A stretch of 64,000 nt of DNA from Arthrobacter sp. ISL-28. Lineage in GTDB: Bacteria > Actinomycetota > Actinomycetes > Actinomycetales > Micrococcaceae. The stretch is taken from contig NZ_JAGGPJ010000001.1 of the NCBI RefSeq assembly GCF_018613875.1, forward strand, positions 47,134-111,133. The letters run 5' to 3'. Positions 1-9,989 of this stretch are shown piece after piece. The first letter of the stretch is position 1. Each line of letters begins with the position of its first letter. The translations under genes and the position numbers were made by a program. The notes beneath the pieces were generated by a model. That model ran no database searches. It worked only from the letters and a program-made list of their open reading frames with translations, and was not told the origin of the DNA.

Positions 1-1
1 C

Positions 2-107
2 ACACCCTTCGTCAGGTGCAGCGTGGGTCCGCCAGCGCACTGATCCGCCACGCCCTTCGTCAGGTGCAGCCTCGGGTCCGCCACCGCCTTACTCAGGCGC
101 AGCCGGG

Positions 108-110
<3 letters not shown>
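2..110. repeat. Degenerate tandem repeat downstream of the UvrA-like gene
   Basis: Two clear copies of a roughly 48-bp unit containing CCTTCGTCAGGTGCAGC begin near 2 and 49. A shorter, more diverged third copy runs to about 110. The array is cut by the window edge, so its full length is unknown. It lies just past the stop of the minus-strand UvrA-like gene; no function can be assigned. Confidence 0.55.
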
Positions 111-2498
<2,388 letters not shown>

Positions 2499-2506
2499 TG
2501 TGTCTC

Positions 2507-2537
2507 CATCTGTTAGGCGGGGCATCTGTTAGGCGGG
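2507..2537. repeat. 15-bp direct repeat over the ribosome-binding region of the UvrA-like gene
   Basis: CATCTGTTAGGCGGG occurs at 2507-2521 and again at 2523-2537. On the coding strand the duplication lies directly before the UvrA-like start and supplies an extra in-frame ATG at 2525. A GCCGCC/GGCGGC hairpin (2537-2550) follows on the upstream side. It looks like a small duplication in a leader; any effect on expression is conjecture. Confidence 0.6.
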
Positions 2538-2593
2538 CCGCCAAGGCGGCGGACCAGCGGCCCGCGTCAGCGACCCGCGTTAAGGCTGGCGGT

Positions 2594-3004
2594 TTAGTGG
2601 AGCTGGTTGATGCGGATCATGTTGCCTGCCGGATCGCGGAAAGCGCAGTCGCGAATGCCGTACGTCTGGTCTGTCGGCTCCTGGACGACTTCGGCGCCAC
2701 TTGCCTGTACCCGCTCGAAAGTGCCGTCGAGGTCCGAGGTGCCGAGCACGATGCGGGCGTAGCTGCCCTTGGCCATCAACTCGGCGATCGTACGGCGCTC
2801 GTCCTCGGTGAGGGCGGGGTCGGCGAACGGCGGCTCAAGGACGATCGACGTCTGCGGCTGATCCACCGGTCCTACGGTGATCCAGCGCATCCCGCCATAT
2901 CCGACGTCGTTGCGGACCTCGAATCCCAGGGTGTCACGATAGAAGGCCAGAGAGGCGTCCGGGTCGTTGTGTGGGAGGAAAGTCCAGTGAATGGTGAGGT
3001 TCAT
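2594..3004 (-). CDS. VOC family (glyoxalase/bleomycin-resistance fold) protein
   Basis: The 136-residue product has the paired beta-alpha-beta-beta-beta layout of the vicinal-oxygen-chelate fold. An N-terminal half carries the DPDASLAFYRDTLGFEV segment and a C-terminal half ends FRDPAGNMIRINQ, typical of Glo_EDI_BRP proteins. Members either bind a small-molecule drug or catalyse metal-dependent chemistry on a small substrate. It sits between the AraC regulator and the UvrA-like ATPase, all on the minus strand. That company favours a role in sequestering or modifying a DNA-active compound, which is inference. The substrate cannot be read from sequence. Confidence 0.85.
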   Translation of the reverse strand: MNLTIHWTFLPHNDPDASLAFYRDTLGFEVRNDVGYGGMRWITVGPVDQPQTSIVLEPPFADPALTEDERRTIAELMAKGSYARIVLGTSDLDGTFERVQASGAEVVQEPTDQTYGIRDCAFRDPAGNMIRINQLH

Positions 3005-3014
3005 GGCAGTCAGT

Positions 3015-3458
3015 CTAGGCGCGGCTCGTGACCGGCGCTTCTCGATTCCTGATCGGTCTGGTCACCTGTTTCACCACGCAGGATGGCATGCCCGCGGCGT
3101 CCGCACGAGCCAGGCGGCGATAGGTGCTCGGCGGCATACCGACCAGCTCGGTGAAGCGGCTGCTGAAGGTGCCCAACGACGAACAGCCGACCGCGAAGCA
3201 GACCTCGGTGACGCTGAGATCGCCGCGACGCAGTAGCGCCATCGCGCGCTCGATGCGCCGTGTCATGAGGTAGCCGTATGGCGGTTCGCCGAAGGCGAGC
3301 CGGAACTGGCGGCTGAGGTGTCCGGCCGACATGTTGACGCCTCGGGCGAGCGCTTCGACGTCCAGCGGCTGCGCGTACTCCCGGTCGATCCGGTCGCGAA
3401 CGCGGCGCAGCCGCGCGAGATCGCTCAGGTGCTGCGCTTCGGCGGGTCTGCTGGTCAC
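3015..3458 (-). CDS. AraC family transcriptional regulator (short, HTH only)
   Basis: At 147 residues this is essentially the AraC DNA-binding domain alone. It has the first helix-turn-helix around LDVEALARGVNMSAGHLSRQF and the second ending FSSRFTELVGMPPSTYRR, the family signature. There is no room for a separate ligand-binding domain, so induction probably relies on level or on another factor. Its stop lies about 10 bp before the VOC start, so it heads the AraC-VOC-UvrA set and is the likely local regulator. Confidence 0.85.
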   Translation of the reverse strand: MTSRPAEAQHLSDLARLRRVRDRIDREYAQPLDVEALARGVNMSAGHLSRQFRLAFGEPPYGYLMTRRIERAMALLRRGDLSVTEVCFAVGCSSLGTFSSRFTELVGMPPSTYRRLARADAAGMPSCVVKQVTRPIRNREAPVTSRA

Positions 3459-3503
3459 CTGCGCGATGGTGCCACGTCGCGCCGGAGTTGTCTAGCCCCC
3501 GTG

Positions 3504-4076
3504 CTAGGGCAGCCGTGACGGTCGAAGCAGGGTGGGGACGCCAGCGCTTTCGGGGTCCAGCGGCACGGGGCTGATCAGCACGGCCGGCCCGCGGTGCAGA
3601 ATGCCGTCGGAGAGCGCCTGGCACCGCATTCCTCCCCGCCCGCGCATGGCCTTGTGTGCGCCCGGGGCAAGCATCTGGTCCATCCAGACACAAGGGTGGG
3701 CAGGCCGTCCGGCCCTGAGCCGCACCGGTTCTCCGCGTGACTCCAGCGCGAATTCCTGGCCAAGCAGCGGGGCGAGGTGGGCGCCCCTGAGGACCACGTT
3801 GCGCCGGGTGAGCAGCGGGTCAAGGGGCGGGACCCCCAGCTCAGCGGCCATCGCTTCGAGGGCCTCGACTGCGATCAGGGTGACGGCGGCATCCATGTGC
3901 GCGGCCTTGCCAAAGAACCGGTCACCGACGATGCCCTTTCCGGCCACCAGTTCGACGCGGTCGGCATCTGTGCTGCGGACGTCCGCTGCCCCCTCGCGGG
4001 CGCGGCCGAAATAGGCGTGTTCCGGCGACACGAGGAGATGCACGACCTCCACGTCATATCTGTAGCTTCCGGTCAT
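3504..4076 (-). CDS. MOSC domain protein
   Basis: The 190-residue protein matches a stand-alone MOSC (molybdenum cofactor sulfurase C-terminal) domain. It has GIVGDRFFG near residues 48-56, RRNVV near 91-95 and a conserved cysteine at about 129 in the HPCVW motif. The family binds molybdenum cofactor or related sulfurated cofactors, and stand-alone members often handle N-hydroxylated or sulfur compounds. It is 45 bp upstream of the AraC gene on the same strand and may be separately transcribed. The specific substrate is unknown. Confidence 0.85.
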   Translation of the reverse strand: MTGSYRYDVEVVHLLVSPEHAYFGRAREGAADVRSTDADRVELVAGKGIVGDRFFGKAAHMDAAVTLIAVEALEAMAAELGVPPLDPLLTRRNVVLRGAHLAPLLGQEFALESRGEPVRLRAGRPAHPCVWMDQMLAPGAHKAMRGRGGMRCQALSDGILHRGPAVLISPVPLDPESAGVPTLLRPSRLP

Positions 4077-4139
4077 GCCATAAAACTATCCTTCCTCACC
4101 GGGGTGGGAACACCTTTCAACTGCTGGGAGAGCCTTCCC

Positions 4140-4177
4140 AAGCGGACGACGGCGGGAGGTCCCGCCGTCGTCCGCTT
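4140..4177. repeat. GGACGACGG hairpin repeat, copy 1 (divergent intergenic)
   Basis: Perfect inverted repeat with 18-nt arms (4140-4157 and 4160-4177) and a GG centre. Its core is GGACGACGGCGGGA, with AAGC/GCTT flanks. Unlike nearly all other copies it lies between two divergently oriented starts (MOSC and the NTF2-like gene), not after a stop codon. It is therefore annotated as a repeat element, not a terminator. Confidence 0.85.
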
Positions 4178-4260
4178 CTGCAGATCAGTCGGTTCCCGGC
4201 TTCGCTACAGGTAACGGCAGGGCCTCCCACAGCGGTGCCGGGGCCAATAGCGTTGATGGC

Positions 4261-4665
4261 ATGGACAACGAAGGGCAGGCCGTGGCCGTCGATGCAGACG
4301 AACAGGACCGATCGGACATCCTTGACAACTACCGGGCCCAGCTGCGCGCCATGCTGGACGGCGACACCGAGAGGCTGGGTGACCTGCTGACTGAGGACTT
4401 TACGCTGACGCACATGACGGGCCTCCTCCAGCCCAAGGAGGAGTGGCTGGCCCAGATGCAGGCCGGACAGTTTGACTACCACGATGCCCTGGAGAGGAAC
4501 GTGTCCCTCCATGTTGACGGCGACACTGCCCGGCTGGTCGGGAGGATCGTCACAGATGCGACGGTCTACGGGGCGCGGGCGAACTGGCCACTGCAGCTCA
4601 CGATGGACTTGATCCGTGTGAACGGGCGATGGCTCGCCTCGCGCTCGGTGGCCACTATGTGGTAA
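4261..4665 (+). CDS. NTF2-like / SnoaL-like (DUF4440 type) protein
   Basis: The 134-residue product has the cone-shaped NTF2-like pattern. An N-terminal helix pair contains DILDNYRAQLRAMLDGD, then LTEDFTLTHMTG follows, and the sheet ends with NGRWLASRSV. Such proteins are small ligand-binding or isomerase-like folds with diverse roles. No catalytic residues can be assigned with confidence. It is convergent with the MarR gene, whose stop begins 10 bp beyond its own. No strong Shine-Dalgarno precedes the start. Confidence 0.75.
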   Translation: MDNEGQAVAVDADEQDRSDILDNYRAQLRAMLDGDTERLGDLLTEDFTLTHMTGLLQPKEEWLAQMQAGQFDYHDALERNVSLHVDGDTARLVGRIVTDATVYGARANWPLQLTMDLIRVNGRWLASRSVATMW

Positions 4666-4674
4666 TTCGGGGCC

Positions 4675-5052
4675 TCAGGCCAGATTTTCCTTCAGCAGGG
4701 CGCGGTGTTCGACGGCAGCCCTGCGGTGGAGTTCACGGCCGGCGTCGGTAAGTTCCAAAAACAATGAGCGCCGGTCATCTTCGCAGGAGTGCCGGGAGAT
4801 GAGTCCGGCTCTTTCGAGCCTATCCACGACTTTGGACATGGCGCTCTGCGTCATGGGCGTGCGCTCACCCAGCTGCTTCATTCTGCAGGCTGCGTCTGCA
4901 CTTTCGGCCACGAGGTCAAGGATTTCAAACTCGGTCAGGCCGATGCTGAACTTCAACTCCAGGGCACGGTCGATCATGCCGGCGGTGCGGAAGTACGTGC
5001 TCTGGATGCTGCGCCATTGCTCAACCAGCTGGCGGTCCTGCGTTGTTGCCAT
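4675..5052 (-). CDS. MarR family transcriptional regulator
   Basis: The 125-residue winged-helix protein has the MarR recognition helix (MTQSAMSKVVDRLERAGLI) and the conserved wing EDDRRS. It is divergent from a DHA2-type MFS exporter with only 84 bp between starts, the classic arrangement for a repressor of a drug exporter that is relieved by the exported compound. Two overlapping palindromes lie in the exporter promoter (5104-5123) and are the likely operator. Confidence 0.88.
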   Translation of the reverse strand: MATTQDRQLVEQWRSIQSTYFRTAGMIDRALELKFSIGLTEFEILDLVAESADAACRMKQLGERTPMTQSAMSKVVDRLERAGLISRHSCEDDRRSLFLELTDAGRELHRRAAVEHRALLKENLA

Positions 5053-5101
5053 GCAGAGATTCTAGTTCAGGAAATATTAAAAGTCCACGTCATAATATTC
5101 C

Positions 5102-5128
5102 TTGTCATTCAATGACGTGTCATATAAG
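5102..5128 (+). promoter_or_regulatory. Promoter and overlapping MarR-type operators for the MFS exporter
   Basis: A possible -35 TTGTCA (5102-5107) and -10 TATAAG (5123-5128) are 15 nt apart. Inside the spacer are two overlapping inverted repeats: GTCATTCAATGAC (5104-5116) and ATGACGTGTCAT (5112-5123). Binding there would block polymerase. The overlap suggests two registers or two dimers of the divergent MarR protein. Confidence 0.55.
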
Positions 5129-5136
5129 TTGATGCC

Positions 5137-6609
5137 ATGACTGCAACTTCAGCCCTTGAAAGAACTGCCGGAGAACTGCTCGGCCCTGTCCGTTGGACCC
5201 GTGCGCAGTGGATGCTGCTGCTGGTCCTGTGCACCGTTCTGGCGCTGGACGCGCTCGACGTCTCCATGGTCGGCGTGGCGCTGCCCTCTATCGGCAACGA
5301 ACTCAACCTTGGAACCGAGTCCCTCCAATGGATCGTCTCTGCCTACGTGCTCGGCTACGGAAGTCTGCTCCTGCTGGGTGGCCGGATGGCGGACCTCCTC
5401 GGCAGGCGCCGCATCTTCCTTATTGCGCTCAGCGTCTTCGCCGCTGCTTCCCTGATCGGCGGTTTGGTCGATGACCCCGCCCTGCTGATCGCCACCCGTT
5501 TCGTTAAAGGACTGGCCGCGGCATTTACGGCTCCTGCCGGATTTTCCATCATCACCACTTCGTTCCCGGAAGGGCGCGAACGAAACCGCGCTGTTTCCAT
5601 CTTCACAACCTTCGGCGCAAGCGGCTTCTCACTCGGTCTGGTCGTCGGAGGACTCATGACTGCCATGAGCTGGCGCTGGACCTTCCTTGTCTCGGTACCG
5701 ATAGCGGTCGCCGTCGTCATTCTTGGCCTGAAGTACATCCCCCGGGACAACGCCGCCGACCGGGATAAGGACGGCGGGCACGACGTCTGGGGAGCCGTCA
5801 CACTCGCCGCCGGCATGCTGGGACTGGTCTATACGCTGGTTTCGGCCCCCGGGAACGGCTGGGGTTCTGTGGCAACTATCGCCGGGTTCCTGGCCTCCGC
5901 AGCGGTGCTGGCGGCGTTTGCCGTGATCGAAAACCGCGTTCGGCACCCGCTGATCCGGTTCAGCATCCTCAGGGAAGGCTGGGTTGCCCGGGCCAACCTC
6001 AGCGCCGTCGGGCTGTTCGGTTCGTATCTGAGCTTCCAGTTCATCCTCACGCTCTACCTGCAGTCCGTGCTGGGATGGAGCCCCCTGGGCATGGCGTTGG
6101 CGCTTCTTCCCACCGGCCTCCTGGTGGCTTCGAGCGCACCCTTCGGGGACCGTCTCATCGACCGGTTCGGCGCCCCGCGGCTCATCCTGACCGGCCTGGC
6201 GGCGTTGACGCTCGGCTATGTGCTGTTCCTTCGCGTGGGCACAGCGCCCAACTATATGACGGATATCTTGCCGTCCGTTCTGCTGCTGGGCGTTGGCTTC
6301 GCCCTGGCATTTCCGTCCATTAACGTGCAGGCAACAGCGGGCATCCAAAATTCCGAACAGGGCTTGGCTGCCGGCCTGATCCAGACGAGCACGCAGGTGG
6401 GTGCCGCCTTGGTGCTTGCCGTCACCACGGCGATCGTCAGCGGTCACGGCAGCCCGTCCGAGGCGGGCGGTGCCGTAGATGCGGCGGCAATGCTGGAACA
6501 GTACCGCCCCGGCCTGATCCTGAGCGCAGCCGTCGCCCTTGCCGCGTTGCTCATAGCAGTGCCGCGGTCCCGCCGGACGCCGACGATCCAGGTGATGGCC
6601 AAGGTTTAG
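5137..6609 (+). CDS. MFS drug exporter, DHA2 (14-TM) family
   Basis: This 490-residue integral membrane protein has about 14 hydrophobic segments. It carries motif A GGRMADLLGRRR after TM2 and the motif C region in TM5 (GGLMTAMSWRWTFLVSVPIA), the pattern of EmrB/QacA-type proton antiporters. It probably expels hydrophobic or cationic compounds. It is divergent from and probably repressed by the MarR gene; the palindromes in its promoter support this. It ends before a long imperfect hairpin at 6687-6732. Confidence 0.9.
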   Translation: MTATSALERTAGELLGPVRWTRAQWMLLLVLCTVLALDALDVSMVGVALPSIGNELNLGTESLQWIVSAYVLGYGSLLLLGGRMADLLGRRRIFLIALSVFAAASLIGGLVDDPALLIATRFVKGLAAAFTAPAGFSIITTSFPEGRERNRAVSIFTTFGASGFSLGLVVGGLMTAMSWRWTFLVSVPIAVAVVILGLKYIPRDNAADRDKDGGHDVWGAVTLAAGMLGLVYTLVSAPGNGWGSVATIAGFLASAAVLAAFAVIENRVRHPLIRFSILREGWVARANLSAVGLFGSYLSFQFILTLYLQSVLGWSPLGMALALLPTGLLVASSAPFGDRLIDRFGAPRLILTGLAALTLGYVLFLRVGTAPNYMTDILPSVLLLGVGFALAFPSINVQATAGIQNSEQGLAAGLIQTSTQVGAALVLAVTTAIVSGHGSPSEAGGAVDAAAMLEQYRPGLILSAAVALAALLIAVPRSRRTPTIQVMAKV

Positions 6610-6686
6610 ACGGGCACAGCCAGGGCTGGCTGCCTTCCGGATGGTTAACAGCGTTTCCAGTTGGATAAAAGTCAGTTGGGTTAAAT

Positions 6687-6732
6687 AAGTCAGGGGTTTG
6701 GGATCCGCAAAACGGTTCCCAATCCCTGACTT
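6687..6732 (+). terminator. Imperfect stem-loop after the MFS exporter
   Basis: AAGTCAGGG at 6687-6695 pairs with CCCTGACTT at 6724-6732. After a one-base bulge the stem continues through TTTGGGA and TCCCAA. The stem is about 16 bp around a loop of roughly 12 nt, 78 bp past the exporter stop. There is no strong T-run, so it may be a weak terminator or a remnant. Nothing gene-like was found from 6733 to 6951. Confidence 0.5.
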
Positions 6733-6951
6733 GCTTGTTGATGGGTTATCTGACGGCTGTCAGTTCGGCCCTTTCCAGGACCTCCGGGTTGGCGATCATG
6801 ATCACCCAGAGTGTCAGTTTCAGAAGTTGGCTGCACAGAATGTCAGAACTCCTCTGCGCATTCGTCATTCACGGTTCTGATTGGCAGCGTCTCCGAGGCC
6901 CGTGGGCAACATCCTCCAAGACCCCGCAGGGGGTCCCCGCATGCCCGCGCT

Positions 6952-7626
6952 TCAGGCGGTCAGCTCAGCGTTGGCGAAAAGCTGGTCGATGAGGCCGCCT
7001 AGTTCATTCCAGTGGGCGCCGGATCGCTTGGCCGCCTCTTCGGCGTCCCCGGATGCGAGGATTTCAATGAGTTCGCGGTGGTGGCCTCCCGTGTTCTGCG
7101 CTCCGTAGAGAGTGGAGAACTTCCTGTAGAGGATGCGGTGGATTTGGGGGTGGAGTTGGTCCATGACGCGCGCGATGAGTGGATTTTGGGCCGCCGTGAC
7201 GGGGACGCTGTGGAAGCGTTCGTCTGCCTCCAGCGCCGCCTGGACGTCATTGCGGGCCACTGCGGCCTCGAATTCCGTGTTGAGATCGCGCATGAGGTTG
7301 AGGTCGCCCTTTGTGAGGTTGGGTGTCCCCGTCCGGACGGCCAGTTCGTCGAGCGCCTTGAGGACAGCCAGGGTGCGGGCTACTTCGTCCTTGTCCAGGG
7401 TGGCGATCCGCGTGTAGACCCCGGGTTTGGCTTCGACCAGGCCCATGTCCGCAAGGCGCGCGAGTGCCTCGCGGACCGGAGTCCGGCTGAGCCCCATGCG
7501 CTCGGCCAGCTCCGAATCCTTGACCCGTTCCCCGGGCGCGAGATCGCCGGTCACGATGGCAGCCCGAATCCTGTCGTATGCCTCGCCGCTCATCAGGCGG
7601 CGGTCAACTCGATCAATAGGCGACAT
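6952..7626 (-). CDS. GntR family regulator, FCD subfamily
   Basis: The product of about 224 residues has an N-terminal GntR winged helix (recognition segment LSRTPVREALARL). The C-terminal all-helical FCD effector domain has the expected acidic and histidine positions (for example the FHSVPVTAAQNP segment). It is the last gene in the minus-strand order aspartase, racemase, regulator, with a 27-bp gap after the racemase. It probably senses aspartate, asparagine or a derivative and controls the divergent Asn/Asp genes. Starts at 7626 and 7641 are both possible, and neither has a clear Shine-Dalgarno. Confidence 0.87.
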   Translation of the reverse strand: MSPIDRVDRRLMSGEAYDRIRAAIVTGDLAPGERVKDSELAERMGLSRTPVREALARLADMGLVEAKPGVYTRIATLDKDEVARTLAVLKALDELAVRTGTPNLTKGDLNLMRDLNTEFEAAVARNDVQAALEADERFHSVPVTAAQNPLIARVMDQLHPQIHRILYRKFSTLYGAQNTGGHHRELIEILASGDAEEAAKRSGAHWNELGGLIDQLFANAELTA

Positions 7627-7641
7627 ATGTACACGATACAT
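7627..7641. promoter_or_regulatory. Palindrome ATGTA-N5-TACAT at the GntR start
   Basis: ATGTACACGATACAT is a perfect 5-5-5 inverted repeat abutting the preferred GntR start codon. It lies in the 27-bp gap after the racemase gene. It fits a GntR autoregulatory site and resembles half-sites of the operators near 28950 and 31115. If the start is at 7641 it would be coding. Confidence 0.4.
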
Positions 7642-7653
7642 TGGATACTGCGT

Positions 7654-8397
7654 TCACATTCGAAGGACGGCCGAGCCGGTTTCCGGCCCCGGTCCCTGCA
7701 GGGGGAAGCCGGACTGCCGCAGTGCGGCATCAGCCAATACGCCAGTGGGATCGATGAGGGGAATTCTCAACATCTCCTGCGATAGGGCTAAAGGTATCTC
7801 GGTGCAGCCAGCGATGACTGCCTGCGCGCCTTGGGTCTGCAGCCGGGCCGCTGCCCCGGCCAGACGCCTGCCGACCTCCGATGAGGCGTTGCCACCCTTG
7901 ATCTTCAGGATCCCCTCCATGACCTTCTCCTGGACGGTGGAATCCGGGACAAGAACTTGGAGGCCTCGCGCATCTGCGAATCCCTGGTAGAGGCCCATGC
8001 GGCATGTGCCCGTTGTCGCCAGGAGGCCCACTTTGCGGATGCCGGCTGCGAAGAGGAGCTCTACTGTCTCCTCGATCATGTGCAGGATCGGCACGTTGGT
8101 CTTGGCCTGGAGGGCCGGGACGAAGGCGTGCGCTGTGTTGCAGGGGACGGCGATGAGGGTGGCGCCTGCATCTTCCAGATGCCTGACTCCGCGCAGCATC
8201 CATGGAGTCGGATCCTCTCCCAGGCCCAGAATAGCCTGGGTTCGGTCGGGGATGGTGGGGTCGGACCAGATGACCGTGCAGGGGTGATCCTGGTCCCGTC
8301 GGGCCTGGGTTCGGCCGACCAGCTTGGTGTAGAAGTCCGCCGTGGCGGCTGGGCCCATCCCGCCGAGGATGCCGATGACCTGCTCTTGTGGATGCAT
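7654..8397 (-). CDS. Aspartate/glutamate racemase family protein
   Basis: The 247-residue protein has the two-cysteine catalytic pattern of cofactor-independent Asp/Glu racemases: VPCNTAH (about Cys86) and AGCTEIPL (about Cys198). It opens with GILGGMGPAATADFY, matching the YgeA/aspartate racemase branch. It probably interconverts D- and L-aspartate (or glutamate) so that both feed the aspartase encoded just upstream. The second of two adjacent ATGs is preferred because AAGGA is then about 5 nt upstream. The gap to the aspartase stop is about 18 bp, so co-transcription is likely. Confidence 0.88.
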   Translation of the reverse strand: MHPQEQVIGILGGMGPAATADFYTKLVGRTQARRDQDHPCTVIWSDPTIPDRTQAILGLGEDPTPWMLRGVRHLEDAGATLIAVPCNTAHAFVPALQAKTNVPILHMIEETVELLFAAGIRKVGLLATTGTCRMGLYQGFADARGLQVLVPDSTVQEKVMEGILKIKGGNASSEVGRRLAGAAARLQTQGAQAVIAGCTEIPLALSQEMLRIPLIDPTGVLADAALRQSGFPLQGPGPETGSAVLRM

Positions 8398-8415
8398 CAT
8401 CTTCCTTTCCCTGCC

Positions 8416-9840
8416 TCAGCCAATGCCTGCAACGTTCTGGTCGAGAGCGCGCGGCGGGCTGGCCAGCGACGACGGGCTCAGAAGCGCTGTGAGCTGTTGG
8501 GCGTCGAGGAGCTTTCTTTCAAGGACCAGCGAGGTAATGGTGCGCCCCGTTACCAGGGCTTCTTTGGCGATGGCAGTTGCGGCTTCGTACCCGATGTACG
8601 GGTTGAGGACGGTGACTGTTCCGATGCTGTTCTCGACCTGCGAACGGAGGAAGTCTTCATTGGCGGTGATGCCATCGATGCAAAGCTCGGCGAGGGTCTT
8701 CGCACCAGCTGCGAGCCGTCGGCAGCTCTTGAGGATGGAATATCCGATGACGGGTTCGAATGCGTTGAGCTGGAGCTGTCCGGCTTCGGCTGCCATGGTG
8801 ACCGTGAGGTCGTTGCCGATGACTTCGAAGGCGATTTGGTTCACGAGTTCGGGAATGACCGGGTTCACCTTGCCGGGCATGATGCTGGATCCGGCCTGGC
8901 GCGGGGGCAGGTTCATCTCGGAAAATCCGGCCCTGGGCCCTGATGAGAGCAGGCGCAGGTCGTTGCAGACCTTGGAGAGCTTGACCGCGATCCGTTTCAG
9001 GACCCCGGAGAACTGAACGAAGGAGCCGCAGTCCTGCGTGGCCTCGACCAGGTTGGGGGCCGTCTGCAGGGGGAGGCCGGTGATCTGGCGGAGATGCATG
9101 CATGCGGCCTCGGCATAACCCGGAGACGCAGTGATGCCGGTGCCAATGGCGGTGGCCCCGAGGTTGATCTCGTGTAGGAGCGCCATGGCGTCCCGGAGCC
9201 GTTGCTGGTCTTCCTCCACCATGACGGCGTAGGTGGAGAACTCCTGTCCCAGCGTCATCGGGACGGCGTCCTGCAATTGCGTGCGGCCCATCTTTACCAC
9301 TGGGGCGAACTCCGCGGCCTTGCGCTCGAAGGACGTGCGGAGGGTGTCCATCTCGATCAGCAGCGTCTGCGCCGCCAGGATTGTCGCAATGCGAAGGGCC
9401 GTGGGATAGACGTCGTTGGTGCTATGCCCGCGGTTAACGTGTTCAAGCGGGGACAAGACTTGATAGTCGCCTCGGGCGTGGCCGAGGATCTCCAACGCCC
9501 GGTTTGCGATGACCTCGTTGGCGTTCATGTTCGTTGAAGTCCCTGCCCCGCCTTGGATGGGATCGAGGATGAACTGCCCGTGCAGCGCACCCTCGCGGAT
9601 CTCCTCACACGCCTGGACGATGGCGCCACTGAGTGTCGGGTTCAGGACCTTCAAGTCTGAGTTTGCGAGGGTGGCGGCCTGCTTGACGCTGGCCAGAGCC
9701 GAGATCAGCTCCGGGAACTGCGAAATCGAGGTGTCTGTGACTCGGAAGTTCTGCTGCGCTCTGGCCGTATGTACTCCGTAGTAGGCCTCAGCCGGTACAG
9801 CAAGGCTGCCAAGCAGGTCCTTCTCATTGCGTGTCTCCAT
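8416..9840 (-). CDS. aspA: Aspartate ammonia-lyase
   Basis: The 474-residue protein is a full-length member of the aspartase/fumarase superfamily, converting L-aspartate to fumarate and ammonia. Visible signatures are TSTNMN (101-106), HSTND (139-143) and the loop signature GSSIMPGKVN (317-326), whose serine is the general base. GSSIMPGKVN and the neighbouring racemase, asparaginase and permease genes favour aspartase over fumarase. The longer frame to 10104 is rejected: homology starts at METRNEKDLLG and an AGGAG lies about 12 nt upstream of 9840. It heads the minus-strand operon. Confidence 0.92.
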   Translation of the reverse strand: METRNEKDLLGSLAVPAEAYYGVHTARAQQNFRVTDTSISQFPELISALASVKQAATLANSDLKVLNPTLSGAIVQACEEIREGALHGQFILDPIQGGAGTSTNMNANEVIANRALEILGHARGDYQVLSPLEHVNRGHSTNDVYPTALRIATILAAQTLLIEMDTLRTSFERKAAEFAPVVKMGRTQLQDAVPMTLGQEFSTYAVMVEEDQQRLRDAMALLHEINLGATAIGTGITASPGYAEAACMHLRQITGLPLQTAPNLVEATQDCGSFVQFSGVLKRIAVKLSKVCNDLRLLSSGPRAGFSEMNLPPRQAGSSIMPGKVNPVIPELVNQIAFEVIGNDLTVTMAAEAGQLQLNAFEPVIGYSILKSCRRLAAGAKTLAELCIDGITANEDFLRSQVENSIGTVTVLNPYIGYEAATAIAKEALVTGRTITSLVLERKLLDAQQLTALLSPSSLASPPRALDQNVAGIG

Positions 9841-9937
9841 GGACGTTGATGCTCCTGTCTTTCTGATGAGTGGTTCGGTCAATCGCTGCTGAGTTGACAG
9901 TGTCGCCGGCCACACTAAGATTGTCGGTGTTCCACAT

Positions 9938-9953
9938 GCAATACGCAATATAC
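9938..9953. promoter_or_regulatory. Possible GntR box in the aspartase/permease divergent promoter
   Basis: GCAATACGCAATATAC lies in the 149-bp region between the divergent aspartase and permease starts. Its complement, GTATATTGCGTATTGC, loosely resembles the GTATAC-type operators at 28947 and 31108. The symmetry is poor, so this is a suggestion only. Confidence 0.28.
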
Positions 9954-9989
9954 TGGAGGCAGGATAATGGAGAACAATCGGAGGCATCA

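Noticed and set aside
5629..6447. Minus-strand frame opposite the MFS exporter
   Set aside because: Composition is that of an antisense shadow; the plus-strand exporter has clear membrane segments and motifs.
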